DNA from: Pontibacter ruber
Lineage (GTDB): Bacteria > Bacteroidota > Bacteroidia > Cytophagales > Hymenobacteraceae
Assembly (NCBI RefSeq): GCF_023630205.1
Contig: NZ_JALPRR010000005.1
Coordinates: forward strand, 1-64,000
Direction: 5' to 3'
DNA: 64,000 nt
Positions 43,323 to 53,074 of this stretch are shown here, one piece after another. The translations under genes and the position numbers were made by a program. The stretch's first letter is position 1, and each line of letters opens with the position of its first letter. The notes under the pieces were generated by a model. The model did not search any database. It had not been told where the DNA came from and saw nothing but the letters and a program-made list of their open reading frames with translations.

Positions 43323-45908
43323 ATGCGCACGCTCTGGCTTCTGCTTTTTATACTTGCCCTGCCTGTTGTTGCTTCTGCCGGCACCCTGCGCGGCCGTATC
43401 ACCGACGAGAACGGACAGGGATTGCCTTTTGCCAGCATTTACATCAAAGAAACTGCCAGCGGCACCGCCACCAACGACCAAGGCTACTACCAACTGCAGC
43501 TTGCACCGGGTACCTATACCTTAGAATTTAAGTATGTCGGCTATAAAGCGCTGCAGCAAAGTATAACCATTACCGCCGATGAGACCCGTGAGCTGAACGT
43601 GCGCCTGGAGCCGGAAGTGCTCAACCTGAAAGAGGTAGTGGTGCGCGCTGCCGACGAAGATCCTGCCTATGCCATCATGCGCAACGCCATCCGGCTGCGC
43701 AAATACCACCTAAACGAAGTAAATGCCTGGAGCGCCCGCGTGTACATGAAAGGGGTGTACCGACTCGATAAAATACCCAGCAAGGTATTGGGTATCAAAG
43801 TAGTGGATGTGGATACGGGCATTGTGTACTTATCAGAGTCGGTGTCAGAGTTGCGGTTTAAAAAGCCCAATAAGATACACGAGCGCATGATCTCCTCGAA
43901 GGTGAGCGGGCAGAAGAAAGGCTTCAGCTTTAATCAGGCTTCGGAGATGAACATCAGCTTTTACGAAAACCTGCTGAAGGTGGAAGGCCTGAGCCAGCGC
44001 GGCTTTGTGTCGCCGCTGGCCAACAATGCGCTCTTCTTTTACAAGTATGAGTACCTGGGCACTTTTCAAGAAAACGGTCGTACCATCAACAAGATCAAAG
44101 TGATTCCGCGCCGCCGCAACGACCCGGTTTTCCAGGGCAACATTTACATTGTAGATGGCTCCTGGCGCATCCACAGCACCGACCTTCGCTTAACCAAAAA
44201 CGCCGGAATCGACTTCGTGGATTTTATACGCGTGCGGCAGGTGTATGCGCCTGTGCAGGAGGAAGTATGGATGCCGGTGTCGCAGAAATTTACCTTTGAG
44301 GCAGCTGGTTTGGGGTTTAAAGGTGGTGGATACGTAACAGGCGTGTACTCTAAATACCAGGTACAGCCGGCCTACAGCAAACCGCCGGTGTTAGAGGAAA
44401 AAGAAGAACCGGTACAAACCACGGTAGCCGCAGCAGAAGCTAAACCGCAGCGCCGCCAGCGACCCCGCCTGATCAAACCTGAAAAGGCCAAGCCACAGGA
44501 GCAGCAAACGGTAGCCGATGAAAAGCTTTTCAGCAAGGAGGTATTGGTAGTAGAAGAGGAGGCCAACAAACGCGATTCAGCATATTGGGCCGAGATACGT
44601 CCGGTGCCGTTAACCCAGGAAGAAGTGCAGGATTACGAGCAGAAAGACAGTCTCGAAGCCATCAAGGAATCCAGAGTATACAAGGATTCTGTAGACCGGA
44701 TCCGCAACAAGCCCTCTGTTGGTAACTTCTTTTTAAGAGGCTATACTTACTCCAACACGTACGAGAAGAAAAGCTTTAACATCGATCCGCTACTTGACGT
44801 GACCGGGGGTAGCAGTTTTCTGCAATACAATACCGTGGAAGGGCTCGTGACCAACCTACGAATGAGCTACACCAAAACCTTTGAAGACCGCCGCCGCTAC
44901 GAAATTGAGCCCACCATCCGCTACGGCTTCTCCAACGAAAAACTGAACGCCCGGCTGCAGCTGAACTATACTTACAATCCTGTAAAGCGGAGCAATGTGC
45001 AGCTGGAAGGCGGCCGCTTTGTGAGCCAGATCAACACGCTGGACCCGATCTCGCCTTTCGTGAACACGGTGTACACGCTGCTGGTGCACAAAAATTACAT
45101 GAAGCTGTACCAGCGCGACTATGCCCGCCTGGGCTACCGCACCGAACTGTGGAACGGCGTGAACATCATCACGTCCCTGGATTACTCGCACCGCATGCCG
45201 CTGGAGAACACCACCGATTATGCTTTCCGGGAGGGATCCGACTTTACCTCCAACATACCGGTAAACGCGGAACTGGGCGATGCCTCGTTTGAAGAGCACC
45301 AGGCACTCACGGCGGCGTTTACCGTAAGTTTCCGCCCCGGCATGCGCTACATCTCGCGCCCGAACCAGAAGATCAACATTGGCTCCCGCTACCCGACCAT
45401 TTCGCTTGGTGTCCGCACAGGTATAAAAGGCGTGCTGGGCAGCGATGTGCAGTATACCACGGCTGCCCTGCGCATCAGCGACGAGCAAAGCTTTGGCCTG
45501 CTGGGCAGCAGCACCTACAGTCTGATGGGCGGCACTTTCTGGAACAAGAAAGGCATGCGCCTGATGGATTACAAGCACTTCAATGGCAACCGCACCGTGT
45601 TTGCCGGCACTTACGAGGGTTTTCAATTGCTCGATTATTACCGCTACAGCACCAGCAACAGCTACCTCGAAGGGCATTTCGAGCACCACTTCAACGGCTT
45701 TGTGTTTAACAAGATACCGCTGTTCCGCCGCCTGAAGTGGCAGGAGGTGGTGAGCCTGCATTACCTCAACACCAAAGAATCAAATAACTACCTGGAGTTA
45801 GGCCTGGGCGTGGAGCACATCTTCAAAGTGATCCGGGTGGATTTCGTCAGCGCTTTCCAATCTAACCAGAAAGTTCAGACTGGTGTGCGTTTTGGGTTAG
45901 GGTTCTGA
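43323..45908 (+). CDS. DUF5686 outer-membrane protein with carboxypeptidase-like regulatory domain
   Basis: An 861-residue exported protein. The signal peptide is residues 1 to about 19 (LWLLLFILALPVVASA). A CarboxypepD_reg-like domain follows at about 22-100 (GRITDENGQGLPFASIYIKE, GYYQLQLAPGTYTLEFKYVGY). The rest is the DUF5686 region, probably ending in an outer-membrane barrel that closes with the terminal strand VQTGVRFGLGF. A Pro/Glu/Lys/Arg-rich linker lies at about 355-410. Function unknown; the family is widespread in Bacteroidota. The ATG at 43323 is preferred over a TTG two codons upstream. A -7-like TATCTTTA lies at about 43288-43295. Confidence 0.88.
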   Translation: MRTLWLLLFILALPVVASAGTLRGRITDENGQGLPFASIYIKETASGTATNDQGYYQLQLAPGTYTLEFKYVGYKALQQSITITADETRELNVRLEPEVLNLKEVVVRAADEDPAYAIMRNAIRLRKYHLNEVNAWSARVYMKGVYRLDKIPSKVLGIKVVDVDTGIVYLSESVSELRFKKPNKIHERMISSKVSGQKKGFSFNQASEMNISFYENLLKVEGLSQRGFVSPLANNALFFYKYEYLGTFQENGRTINKIKVIPRRRNDPVFQGNIYIVDGSWRIHSTDLRLTKNAGIDFVDFIRVRQVYAPVQEEVWMPVSQKFTFEAAGLGFKGGGYVTGVYSKYQVQPAYSKPPVLEEKEEPVQTTVAAAEAKPQRRQRPRLIKPEKAKPQEQQTVADEKLFSKEVLVVEEEANKRDSAYWAEIRPVPLTQEEVQDYEQKDSLEAIKESRVYKDSVDRIRNKPSVGNFFLRGYTYSNTYEKKSFNIDPLLDVTGGSSFLQYNTVEGLVTNLRMSYTKTFEDRRRYEIEPTIRYGFSNEKLNARLQLNYTYNPVKRSNVQLEGGRFVSQINTLDPISPFVNTVYTLLVHKNYMKLYQRDYARLGYRTELWNGVNIITSLDYSHRMPLENTTDYAFREGSDFTSNIPVNAELGDASFEEHQALTAAFTVSFRPGMRYISRPNQKINIGSRYPTISLGVRTGIKGVLGSDVQYTTAALRISDEQSFGLLGSSTYSLMGGTFWNKKGMRLMDYKHFNGNRTVFAGTYEGFQLLDYYRYSTSNSYLEGHFEHHFNGFVFNKIPLFRRLKWQEVVSLHYLNTKESNNYLELGLGVEHIFKVIRVDFVSAFQSNQKVQTGVRFGLGF

Positions 45909-46271
45909 TCTAAGTATAGTTTCATTCTTACGCTGTCTTGACTGGATCAACTAAAGTATAAACCCCCCCTTGCCCCTCCAGGGAAGGGAATTCAGCTGTT
46001 GCCATACTTGTAAGAATAAATGGTATCTATAGTTGAAGTATAGCTATTGAAGACAGTACGAGCTACAAGCTCGCACCAGCGCAGAAGCAGCACGCTCGCA
46101 CCAGCAAATCGCTGGCAAAGACTAAAGTATAAATGACCCCATTTTATACTTAATCTCTTGCAGAATTAGACCTTTCTTATTCCAGGCACCACATTGAATC
46201 ACATACTTGGCTGCTTTACAACCAAATGACTTTATGGTCGTTAAAATTCAGGACACAAAATACGATTGACC
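45909..46271. repeat. Intergenic stretch with GCTCGCACCAGC repeats
   Basis: About 360 bases with no gene. At 46040-46115 the string GCTCGCACCAGC occurs twice, flanked by ACGAGCTACAAGCTCG (itself hairpin-prone) and AGCAAATCGCTGGC. At least five AAGTATA/TATACTT copies are present, near 45914, 45954, 46037, 46123 and 46145. It is possibly a relic of the same repeat class as the one before lpd. Confidence 0.5.
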
Positions 46272-46580
46272 ATGAAAAGCACAATGAATATACTTAAGAC
46301 CTCGGTAGCCTTAGCCTTTGTAGCAGCCATCGGGTATGGTTGCGGCGAGCGGCCCGAATCTAATCCAACCGACGATACCAGCACTTCCGAAGCCATCGTA
46401 GGTATGGACTCCTCGGCAGCCAACCTGAACAACCCGCGTCCAGCTCCGATTGGAGATACCTCCAAAACAGCCGAGCAGGCCGACCAGTTCGGTGATCTGC
46501 CTTCTAACCAGGACTCGGCGGCAAGAGCCCTGCAAAAACTGGACGAGCAACAGCAAAAGAAGCAAAATCCAAAACAATAG
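46272..46580 (+). CDS. Small lipoprotein, unknown
   Basis: A 102-residue predicted lipoprotein. The signal peptide is MKSTMNILKTSVALAFVAA, with the lipobox at GYGC (Cys about 23). The mature part is hydrophilic, with Asp/Ser/Thr-rich and Pro-rich sections and a Gln/Lys tail (LDEQQQKKQNPKQ). It is probably disordered. The ATG at 46272 is chosen over TTG 46266. A terminator follows. Confidence 0.68.
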   Translation: MKSTMNILKTSVALAFVAAIGYGCGERPESNPTDDTSTSEAIVGMDSSAANLNNPRPAPIGDTSKTAEQADQFGDLPSNQDSAARALQKLDEQQQKKQNPKQ

Positions 46581-46630
46581 CCTTTTATTAGAACATCTCT
46601 AAATTGAATATGGCTGATTGATTAGGGTAT

Positions 46631-46672
46631 AAAAAAGCCGCCTTTGCTGCTAAAGCAAAGGCGGCTTTTTTA
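46631..46672. terminator. Bidirectional terminator between convergent genes
   Basis: Perfect 18-bp stem 46631-46648 with 46654-46671 and a 5-base loop, with A run left and T run right. It serves the small lipoprotein and the RarD-like gene. Confidence 0.92.
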
Positions 46673-46687
46673 TGGGCGTAGTGCCGC

Positions 46688-47638
46688 TTACTTCACCACA
46701 GTCGTGGTGCCTACCGGAGGAATCACCATCCCTGCAGCACGCTTTTTCCGGCCTTTGAGGTTGATGTTGTAGATGATCACCGAAATAAATATCAGCACAT
46801 AAGCCAGCACCTTAACCAGCGTAGTATGCTCGTTAAAGTAGATAAAGGCCATCGCAAAGTTCAGGATCGGGTTGATGTACATCAGAATGCCGATGGTGCC
46901 CGATGTGAGTTCTTTCAGCGCATACAGGTTCAGGAACAGCGGCAGCACCGTAAACAAAGCGCTCAGGATACCTACCATCGTGAAAAAGTGCGCATCCAGG
47001 GCCACAGTGGAGTCACCTTTGAAATAACTGTAGAACGGACCAATCAGCACTATCGAAAGCAGCAGTTGCAGGGTAAGCAGCACAATTTTGTCGTATACTT
47101 TCAGGATGCGCTGCGTGATCAGGTAAAATGCGTAGCTCAGGGCAATCAGCAAGCTGAAAAGCAGGCTTGTGATCTCGCCTGTTCCGATCAGAACGCAACT
47201 CAATGCACTCAGCCCGATGGCCAGCCATTGGTTAGGCCGCAGTTCTTCCTTCAGCAGGGCAAATCCGAGCACGGCCGTAAGTATAGGGCAGAGCAGGTAA
47301 GAGAAAGAGCCGGTCTGTATGTCGATGTGGTTGATGACGTAAATGAAAGCCAGCCAGTTGGTGGTAAGCAGCAGGCCACCCAGCGCAGTGAACAGCAGGA
47401 ATCGGCGTCTCTCGGCCACTGGCGAATCCTTAACCTGCCGCAATGTTTGCTTCAGTTTGTTGCGCCGGAAAAACAGCGATATAACGAGCAGCAGGCTCAC
47501 AGAAAGTGCAACCCGGAAGTATAAGATCTGCCCGCTCGGGTAAGCGGCCAGCGCCTTCAACGGAAAAGGTATAAATCCCCAGATCACGAAAGCGGCTATG
47601 CCTGCCGTATAGTATGGATTGCTTTTAAGCGTCTTCAT
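46688..47638 (-). CDS. RarD-like EamA/DMT transporter
   Basis: A 316-residue, ten-helix inner-membrane transporter. The N-terminal AAFVIWGFIPFPLKALAAYPSGQILYFRVALS and the TTNWLAFIYVINHIDIQTGSFSYLLCPI segment follow the RarD subgroup of EamA proteins. Its substrate is not established. The longest frame starts with GTG 47656, but a TACCTTTG promoter element covers that codon, so the ATG at 47638 is the likely start. Confidence 0.85.
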   Translation of the reverse strand: MKTLKSNPYYTAGIAAFVIWGFIPFPLKALAAYPSGQILYFRVALSVSLLLVISLFFRRNKLKQTLRQVKDSPVAERRRFLLFTALGGLLLTTNWLAFIYVINHIDIQTGSFSYLLCPILTAVLGFALLKEELRPNQWLAIGLSALSCVLIGTGEITSLLFSLLIALSYAFYLITQRILKVYDKIVLLTLQLLLSIVLIGPFYSYFKGDSTVALDAHFFTMVGILSALFTVLPLFLNLYALKELTSGTIGILMYINPILNFAMAFIYFNEHTTLVKVLAYVLIFISVIIYNINLKGRKKRAAGMVIPPVGTTTVVK

Positions 47639-47655
47639 AAAGTATAAAAATTGCA

Positions 47656-47663
47656 CAAAGGTA
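47656..47663 (-). promoter_or_regulatory. -7 element of the RarD-like gene
   Basis: Reads TACCTTTG on the minus strand. It overlaps the upstream GTG candidate and thus supports the ATG start at 47638. No -33 TTG is obvious. Confidence 0.5.
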
Positions 47664-47981
47664 GAGAATTGCTGGTTGTTGATTGTTAATTGGTGGAGGG
47701 TTAAATTGTTGATTTAGGTTTACCACTTTTCATCACATTGAACTTCCGCCCTCGCTGCGTGTTTTCACCAGCAAGCACAAAGGCTGCTGAAGTATAAGCG
47801 GTTGGTGAGGGCATCAACGAAAGTAGAAATAATGCAGCAAAGCCAGATAGGATCTGATAGCAAAGTATATACCCTCTGTTGCGCCTGCCTTTGCTGCAGA
47901 TGAGTGATAACAGCTTAGAAGTACAATTAATTTCAGTAAGTCAAAGTATAATCTGTGTCAGGGAAAGCCCCGGTGGTTTAG
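47664..47981. other. Divergent intergenic region with short inverted repeats
   Basis: About 320 bases. GCAGCAAAG near 47833 and CTTTGCTGC near 47891 form one inverted pair. TTGTTGATTGTTAATTG near 47676 is the low-complexity spacer text also seen around the ABC cassette. Three AAGTATA copies lie here (near 47792, 47864 and 47944). No gene seen. Confidence 0.4.
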
Positions 47982-47989
47982 TATCTTTG
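47982..47989 (+). promoter_or_regulatory. -7 promoter element of murF-alr
   Basis: TATCTTTG matches the consensus. It overlaps the GTG (47989) that begins the longest frame, so translation should start at the ATG 48010, about 14 bases after the predicted transcript start. Confidence 0.65.
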
Positions 47990-48009
47990 TGCCGATAAAG
48001 CCTATTGCC

Positions 48010-50466
48010 ATGCTCTTATTTCAGCAACTTGCCGCTATAACCGAAGGCTCGGTGGTGCAGTTTGTTCAGGACCATCCGGTGGTGCACCTGCTCACCGACA
48101 GCCGCAAGCTTTCGCAGCCGGTTGGCTCACTCTTTTTTGCTATTCGGGGCAAGTATAACGACGGCCATAAGTACCTAGCACAGCTGTATGCACAGGGTGT
48201 AAGGCAATTGGTGGTAGAGCAGGGTGAGCCGGAGGCGCAGAAAGCACTGTACCCGGAGGCGAACATCCTGCTGGTGCACAACAGCCTGGAAGCACTGCAG
48301 AAACTGGCGGCCTGGCACCGGTCGCAGTTTCACATACCCGTGATCGGCATTACGGGCAGCAACGGCAAAACCATTGTAAAAGAGTGGCTCTCGCAGCTGC
48401 TGAGCCCGGATGAGCAGATCGCTAAAAGCCCACGAAGCTATAACTCGCAGCTGGGCGTGCCGCTTTCGGTATGGCAGCTCAACCAGAATCATACATTAGG
48501 GATTTTTGAGGCAGGCATTTCGCAGCCCGGCGAGATGGAGAAGCTCCGGCAGGTGATTCAGCCTACCATAGGCATTTTTACCAACATTGGTAGCGCCCAC
48601 GACGAAGGCTTCACCTCACGCCAGCAGAAGGTGGAGGAGAAGCTGAAGCTGTTCAAGGAGGTAGAGCTACTGTTCTACTGCTCCGATCATACTTTAGTGC
48701 ACGAAGCGGTGCAGGCCAGAAACCTCCACACCTTCACCTGGTCGCGCACGCAACCTGCCGACCTTACCATTACGGCTACCACCACAGCAGGCCATAAAAC
48801 GATTGTCGTTTATACTTACCAGGGCCAGAAGCAGCGGCTGGTAATACCGTTTACAGACGAGGCATCGGTAGAGAACGCCCTGCACTGCCTGGCGGTGCTG
48901 CTATACCGCAACCTGCCTTTAGCCGAGATACAGGACCGCCTGGACAAGCTGCAGCCCGTGGCCATGCGCCTGGAGATGAAAGAGGCCATCAACGACTGCT
49001 ACCTCATCGACGATACCTACAACAACGACCTGGCCGGCCTGGCCATTGCTCTGGATTTGCTGGCGAGCCAACCAAAGCGGGGCGGGCACACGCTCATACT
49101 TTCGGATGTGCTGGAGTCGGGCTTGCCCGAGGAGAAGCTGTACGAGCAGGTAGCAGGGCTGGTGCAGGCACACGGCGTGGAGCGGCTGATTGGCATTGGC
49201 AAAACCCTGCAGGCGCATGCCGCTAAGTTCGGAAGTATGGGTACTTTTTACCAGAGCACATATGCGTTCCTTGAGCAATTCCGGCCGGGCCAGTTCCACA
49301 ACGAGGTGATCCTGGTGAAGGGTGCGCGTGTGTTCGAGTTCGAAAAGATCGTGCATGCGTTTCAGCAGAAGGTGCACGGCACGGTGCTGGAGGTGAACCT
49401 GGATGCGCTGGTGCATAACCTCAACTACTACCGCAGCAAACTGGCTCCGGATACCAAAATGATGGTGATGGTAAAGGCCCTGGCCTATGGCAGCGGCAGC
49501 TTCGAAGTGGCCAACCTGCTGCAGTTCCACAGGGTAGATTACCTGGCCGTTGCCTACGTAGACGAAGGCGTGAGCTTGCGGGAGCACGGCATTACCCTGC
49601 CCATCATGGTCATGAACCCCTCGCCCGACAGCTTTGTGAAACTGCGGCACTACAACCTGGAGCCGGAAATTTACTCGCTGGAGATATTGCAGGCCCTGCT
49701 GGATTCCGCGCCGGCTACCGATCCGGTTAAAATTCACCTGAAGCTCGACACCGGCATGCACCGCCTGGGCTTTACAGCTGCTGATTTTGATGCACTGTTT
49801 ATACTGCTGCACCAGAACCCGCAGGTGCAGGTGGCAAGCGCTTTCACCCACCTTGCCGGTGCCGACGAGGCGCTGCACAACGATTTCTCGCTCCTGCAAC
49901 TGGCTACGTTCCGTAAGCTGGCGGCACAGGTAGAAGAGCGATTGGGTTATAAAGTGATTAAACATGCGCTGAACTCGGCAGGCATTGTGCGTTTCCCGGA
50001 GCACCAGCTGGACATGGTGCGGTTGGGGATAGGTTTGTATGGGGTAGAGGCTACCGGCTCGGAGCAGGAGGCTTTGCGTCCGGTCAGCACGCTCAAGACC
50101 ACCGTATCGCAGGTGAAAAGTATAAAACAAGGCGAGACTGTAGGTTACAGCCGCAAAGGCATTGCCGACACCGATAAAACCATCGCCACCATTGCCATTG
50201 GCTACGCCGACGGCTACGACCGCCGTTTCAGCAACGGCGTGGGCGAAGTATGGATCAAGGGCCGCCGGGCGCCTCTTATCGGCAACGTGTGCATGGACAT
50301 GTGCATGGTAGATGTGACCGGTATGGACGTAAAAGCCGGCGATGAAGTAACCATTTTTGGTCCGCAGCTGACGCTGGTAGAGTTGGCAGGCAGGATCGGC
50401 ACCATCCCCTATGAGCTGCTCACCAACGTAAGCGCGCGCGTAAAGCGGGTGTTCTTTGCAGAGTAA
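48010..50466 (+). CDS. murF-alr: Fused MurF ligase and alanine racemase
   Basis: An 818-residue bifunctional enzyme for peptidoglycan synthesis. The N-terminal half (about 1-450) is a MurF-type ligase adding D-Ala-D-Ala to UDP-MurNAc-tripeptide. Its ATP-binding loop is GITGSNGKTIVKEWL, with YNSQLGVPLSVW and IDDTYNNDLAGL further on. The C-terminal half (about 455-818) is alanine racemase: the PLP lysine is in MMVMVKALAYGSG, with HLKLDTGMHRLGF, and the catalytic Tyr region is GYSRKG. The C-terminal barrel has ATIAIGYADGYDRRFSNG. One protein therefore makes D-alanine and uses the dipeptide made from it. This fusion is known across Bacteroidota. It has its own promoter. Confidence 0.95.
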   Translation: MLLFQQLAAITEGSVVQFVQDHPVVHLLTDSRKLSQPVGSLFFAIRGKYNDGHKYLAQLYAQGVRQLVVEQGEPEAQKALYPEANILLVHNSLEALQKLAAWHRSQFHIPVIGITGSNGKTIVKEWLSQLLSPDEQIAKSPRSYNSQLGVPLSVWQLNQNHTLGIFEAGISQPGEMEKLRQVIQPTIGIFTNIGSAHDEGFTSRQQKVEEKLKLFKEVELLFYCSDHTLVHEAVQARNLHTFTWSRTQPADLTITATTTAGHKTIVVYTYQGQKQRLVIPFTDEASVENALHCLAVLLYRNLPLAEIQDRLDKLQPVAMRLEMKEAINDCYLIDDTYNNDLAGLAIALDLLASQPKRGGHTLILSDVLESGLPEEKLYEQVAGLVQAHGVERLIGIGKTLQAHAAKFGSMGTFYQSTYAFLEQFRPGQFHNEVILVKGARVFEFEKIVHAFQQKVHGTVLEVNLDALVHNLNYYRSKLAPDTKMMVMVKALAYGSGSFEVANLLQFHRVDYLAVAYVDEGVSLREHGITLPIMVMNPSPDSFVKLRHYNLEPEIYSLEILQALLDSAPATDPVKIHLKLDTGMHRLGFTAADFDALFILLHQNPQVQVASAFTHLAGADEALHNDFSLLQLATFRKLAAQVEERLGYKVIKHALNSAGIVRFPEHQLDMVRLGIGLYGVEATGSEQEALRPVSTLKTTVSQVKSIKQGETVGYSRKGIADTDKTIATIAIGYADGYDRRFSNGVGEVWIKGRRAPLIGNVCMDMCMVDVTGMDVKAGDEVTIFGPQLTLVELAGRIGTIPYELLTNVSARVKRVFFAE

Positions 50467-50585
50467 GTATACCCGCGCCTCTACCATTTAGAAAAGCAGG
50501 AGTATAGAATTTTTGGTGCTGAAGATTCTATAATTACCTCATCTTTAAATTTCTAACCCTACCCTCCGTCTAATTGCCCTTTTCT

Positions 50586-50617
50586 TTTGTTTTAAAGGGG
50601 AACACCTTGTAACTTGC
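50586..50617 (+). promoter_or_regulatory. Probable promoter of feoAB
   Basis: TTTG at 50586-50589, 20-base gap, TAACTTGC at 50610-50617, which departs from TAnnTTTG at the last positions. I found no Fur-box-like palindrome here by eye. Confidence 0.45.
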
Positions 50618-50654
50618 AGTTGTTTATAAAGAGTCTAAATAAAAACAGTCAAAG

Positions 50655-50906
50655 GTGCAAAACAGGGTAGAAGAGCAGCAACGGCAAAAGAGTGTACGCG
50701 ATCTGAAAAAAGGGGAAAGTGGTGTGATCTGCTGCCTGAAAGATCCGGAAATGGCGCTAAAACTGCTGGAGATGGGATGTATACCAGGCACACCGGTGAA
50801 GCTTAACAGCGTAGCTCCGCTAGGCGACCCTATTACTATCATTGTGAACGACTATACGCTTTCCCTACGCCTGAACGAAGCCGAGACTATTTTGCTCAAG
50901 CCCTAA
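50655..50906 (+). CDS. feoA: Ferrous iron transport protein A
   Basis: An 83-residue SH3-like FeoA protein, which supports the FeoB ferrous iron channel on the cytoplasmic side. The FeoA pattern is clear: LKKGESGVICCL, LLEMGCIPGTPVKLNSVAPLGDPITIIVNDYTLSLR and LNEAETILL. The start is a GTG, and there is no good ATG upstream of the conserved part. feoB follows after 8 bases, so they form one transcript. Confidence 0.9.
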   Translation: MQNRVEEQQRQKSVRDLKKGESGVICCLKDPEMALKLLEMGCIPGTPVKLNSVAPLGDPITIIVNDYTLSLRLNEAETILLKP

Positions 50907-50914
50907 TTACCTGT

Positions 50915-53068
50915 ATGTCCGTGACTCTCCAGCCTGAAGCTTTACAGGCCGAAAGGCCCGCAACGCAACGATCTGTGGCAAAAATCGCCCTGATCGGCAA
51001 TCCAAATTCAGGCAAAACTTCCTTATTCAACCAGCTTACCGGCCTTAACCAGAAGGTGGGTAACTTCCCGGGTGTCACGGTTGATAAAAAGACCGGCATC
51101 AGCCAGATTACGCCAAACCTGAAGGCGCAGATCATTGACCTGCCGGGTACCTATAGCCTTTATCCGAAGTCGCTCGACGAACGGGTGATCATCGACCTGC
51201 TTTACGATCCGCAGTCCAAGCACTACCCTGATCTTGTAATTGTTACCGCAGACGCCTCTAACCTGAAGCGCAACCTGCTGCTGTTCACGCAGCTGGCCGA
51301 CCTGCAGATTCCGTCGGTGCTGGCACTGAACATGATGGATGTGGCCGAAGCGGAAGGGGTTAAGATCGATATCGATGCCCTGCAGCGTGAGCTAGGGGTG
51401 CCGGTTTTCCCGATGAACGCCCGCAAAGGCGTAGGTATAGCCGCCCTGAAGATCGTGATGTCGCAGCAACTGGAGGCTACATCAACCGTTTTCTATACTT
51501 TACCGGAAGAGCTGAAGCCGCTGATTGCAAGTATAAAAGCGCGCTTTGACCTGAAGAACGATTACCTGGCCCTGCATTACGCGCACCAGTACAAGAGCCT
51601 GAAGTTCCTGACGGAAGAAGAAAGCAACTGGATAGCAGCCCTGCTGGAGGCAGACGAATTCAAGTCCAACGCACAACAGGCTGCTGAAACCATTGCGCGG
51701 TACACCCGCATTAACGAGATGTTGCTGGATGTCGTGCGCGTAGAGCGTGTGGACAAAGATGAGAAATTCAGCAACCGCCTCGACCAAGTGCTCACGCACA
51801 AAGTGTTTGGTTACGTTATCTTCTTTGGCATCCTGTTCCTGATCTTCCAGGCGATCTTTGCCTGGGCCAGTTACCCGATGGACCTCATCGATCTGGGCAT
51901 CACGAACCTCAATGGCCTGATCCAGGAGAACTTCAGCGGGCCGCTCGTGAACCTGTTAACCGAAGGCATTATTGCTGGCTTGGGCGGTGTGCTCGTGTTC
52001 GTGCCGCAGATCGCTATACTTTTTGCCTTCATCGCCATACTTGAGGAAACAGGCTACATGGCCCGCGTTACTTTTATGATGGACAAGATCATGCGCAAGT
52101 TTGGCCTGAATGGTAAAAGCGTGGTGCCGCTGATTTCGGGGGTAGCCTGCGCGGTGCCGGCCGTGATGTCGGCGCGTACCATCGAGAACTGGAAAGACCG
52201 CATGATCACAATCTTTGTGACGCCGCTGATGAGCTGCTCTGCTCGGATACCGGTGTACACGGTGCTGATCGCGTTGGTGGTGCCGGAGAAATATTACCTC
52301 GGCTTCCTGAACCTGCAGGGCCTGGTGCTGATGGCATTGTACCTGATCGGCTTCCTTGCGGCCATCTTCTCGGCATTGCTACTAAAAGTTATTCTGAAAG
52401 CCCGTGAGCGCAGCTACTTTATCATGGAGTTCCCGGTGTACAAAATGCCGCGCTGGAAGAACGTAGGCCTTACGATTCTGGAGAAATCCAAAACGTTTGT
52501 ATTTGAGGCCGGTAAAGTGATCGTAGCTATTTCGGTTATACTTTGGGTGCTGGCCTCTTACGGTCCGGGTAACAGCTTTGAAGTAGCCGAGCAGCAGGTG
52601 CTGCAGCAGGCACAGGTAAAAGGCTGGACACCGGAAGAAACCGAGAACCACGTTGCTTCTGCGCAACTCGAGTCCTCTTACGCCGGCATTGTAGGCCATG
52701 TGATTGAGCCAGTTATCCGACCACTTGGCTACGACTGGAAGATCGGTATTGCCCTGCTTACCTCTTTTGCTGCACGCGAAGTGTTTGTGGGTACCATGTC
52801 AACGATCTATAGTATAGGGGAAGAAGAGAACGTAAGCACGATCAAGAGTAAGCTCCTTTCTGAAAAAGACGAAAACGGACAGCCGTTCTTTAATCCGGCC
52901 CGCTCGTTCTCGCTGATGATTTTTTACCTGTTTGCGATGCAGTGTGTGAGTACGCTGGCCATTGTGCGCCGCGAAACCAAGAGCTGGACCTGGCCTCTGG
53001 CGCAGCTCCTGTACATGAGCGGTCTGGCTTATGTAATGGCCTTTATCACTTATCACCTGTTTAGCTAA
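50915..53068 (+). CDS. feoB: Ferrous iron transport protein B
   Basis: A 717-residue GTPase-coupled Fe(II) importer in the inner membrane. The N-terminal G domain has G1 GNPNSGKTSLF (about 27-37), G3 DLPGTYSLYP, G4 LNMMDVAE and G5-like NARKGVG. A helical spacer domain follows to about 270. The membrane part starts at about 290. Its two gate regions carry GEETGY-like EETGYMARVTFMMDKIM, ISGVACAVPAVMSART and MSCSARIPVYTVLI, the latter with the conserved Cys. The C-terminal part contains SFAAREVFVGTMSTIYSIG. Length and order are normal. It forms an operon with feoA; no feoC is present. Confidence 0.96.
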   Translation: MSVTLQPEALQAERPATQRSVAKIALIGNPNSGKTSLFNQLTGLNQKVGNFPGVTVDKKTGISQITPNLKAQIIDLPGTYSLYPKSLDERVIIDLLYDPQSKHYPDLVIVTADASNLKRNLLLFTQLADLQIPSVLALNMMDVAEAEGVKIDIDALQRELGVPVFPMNARKGVGIAALKIVMSQQLEATSTVFYTLPEELKPLIASIKARFDLKNDYLALHYAHQYKSLKFLTEEESNWIAALLEADEFKSNAQQAAETIARYTRINEMLLDVVRVERVDKDEKFSNRLDQVLTHKVFGYVIFFGILFLIFQAIFAWASYPMDLIDLGITNLNGLIQENFSGPLVNLLTEGIIAGLGGVLVFVPQIAILFAFIAILEETGYMARVTFMMDKIMRKFGLNGKSVVPLISGVACAVPAVMSARTIENWKDRMITIFVTPLMSCSARIPVYTVLIALVVPEKYYLGFLNLQGLVLMALYLIGFLAAIFSALLLKVILKARERSYFIMEFPVYKMPRWKNVGLTILEKSKTFVFEAGKVIVAISVILWVLASYGPGNSFEVAEQQVLQQAQVKGWTPEETENHVASAQLESSYAGIVGHVIEPVIRPLGYDWKIGIALLTSFAAREVFVGTMSTIYSIGEEENVSTIKSKLLSEKDENGQPFFNPARSFSLMIFYLFAMQCVSTLAIVRRETKSWTWPLAQLLYMSGLAYVMAFITYHLFS

Positions 53069-53074
53069 TCTCTT

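Noticed and set aside
48010-50466. Fusion of MurF with alanine racemase as a novel architecture
   Set aside because: This fusion is already known throughout Bacteroidota and is annotated as ordinary.
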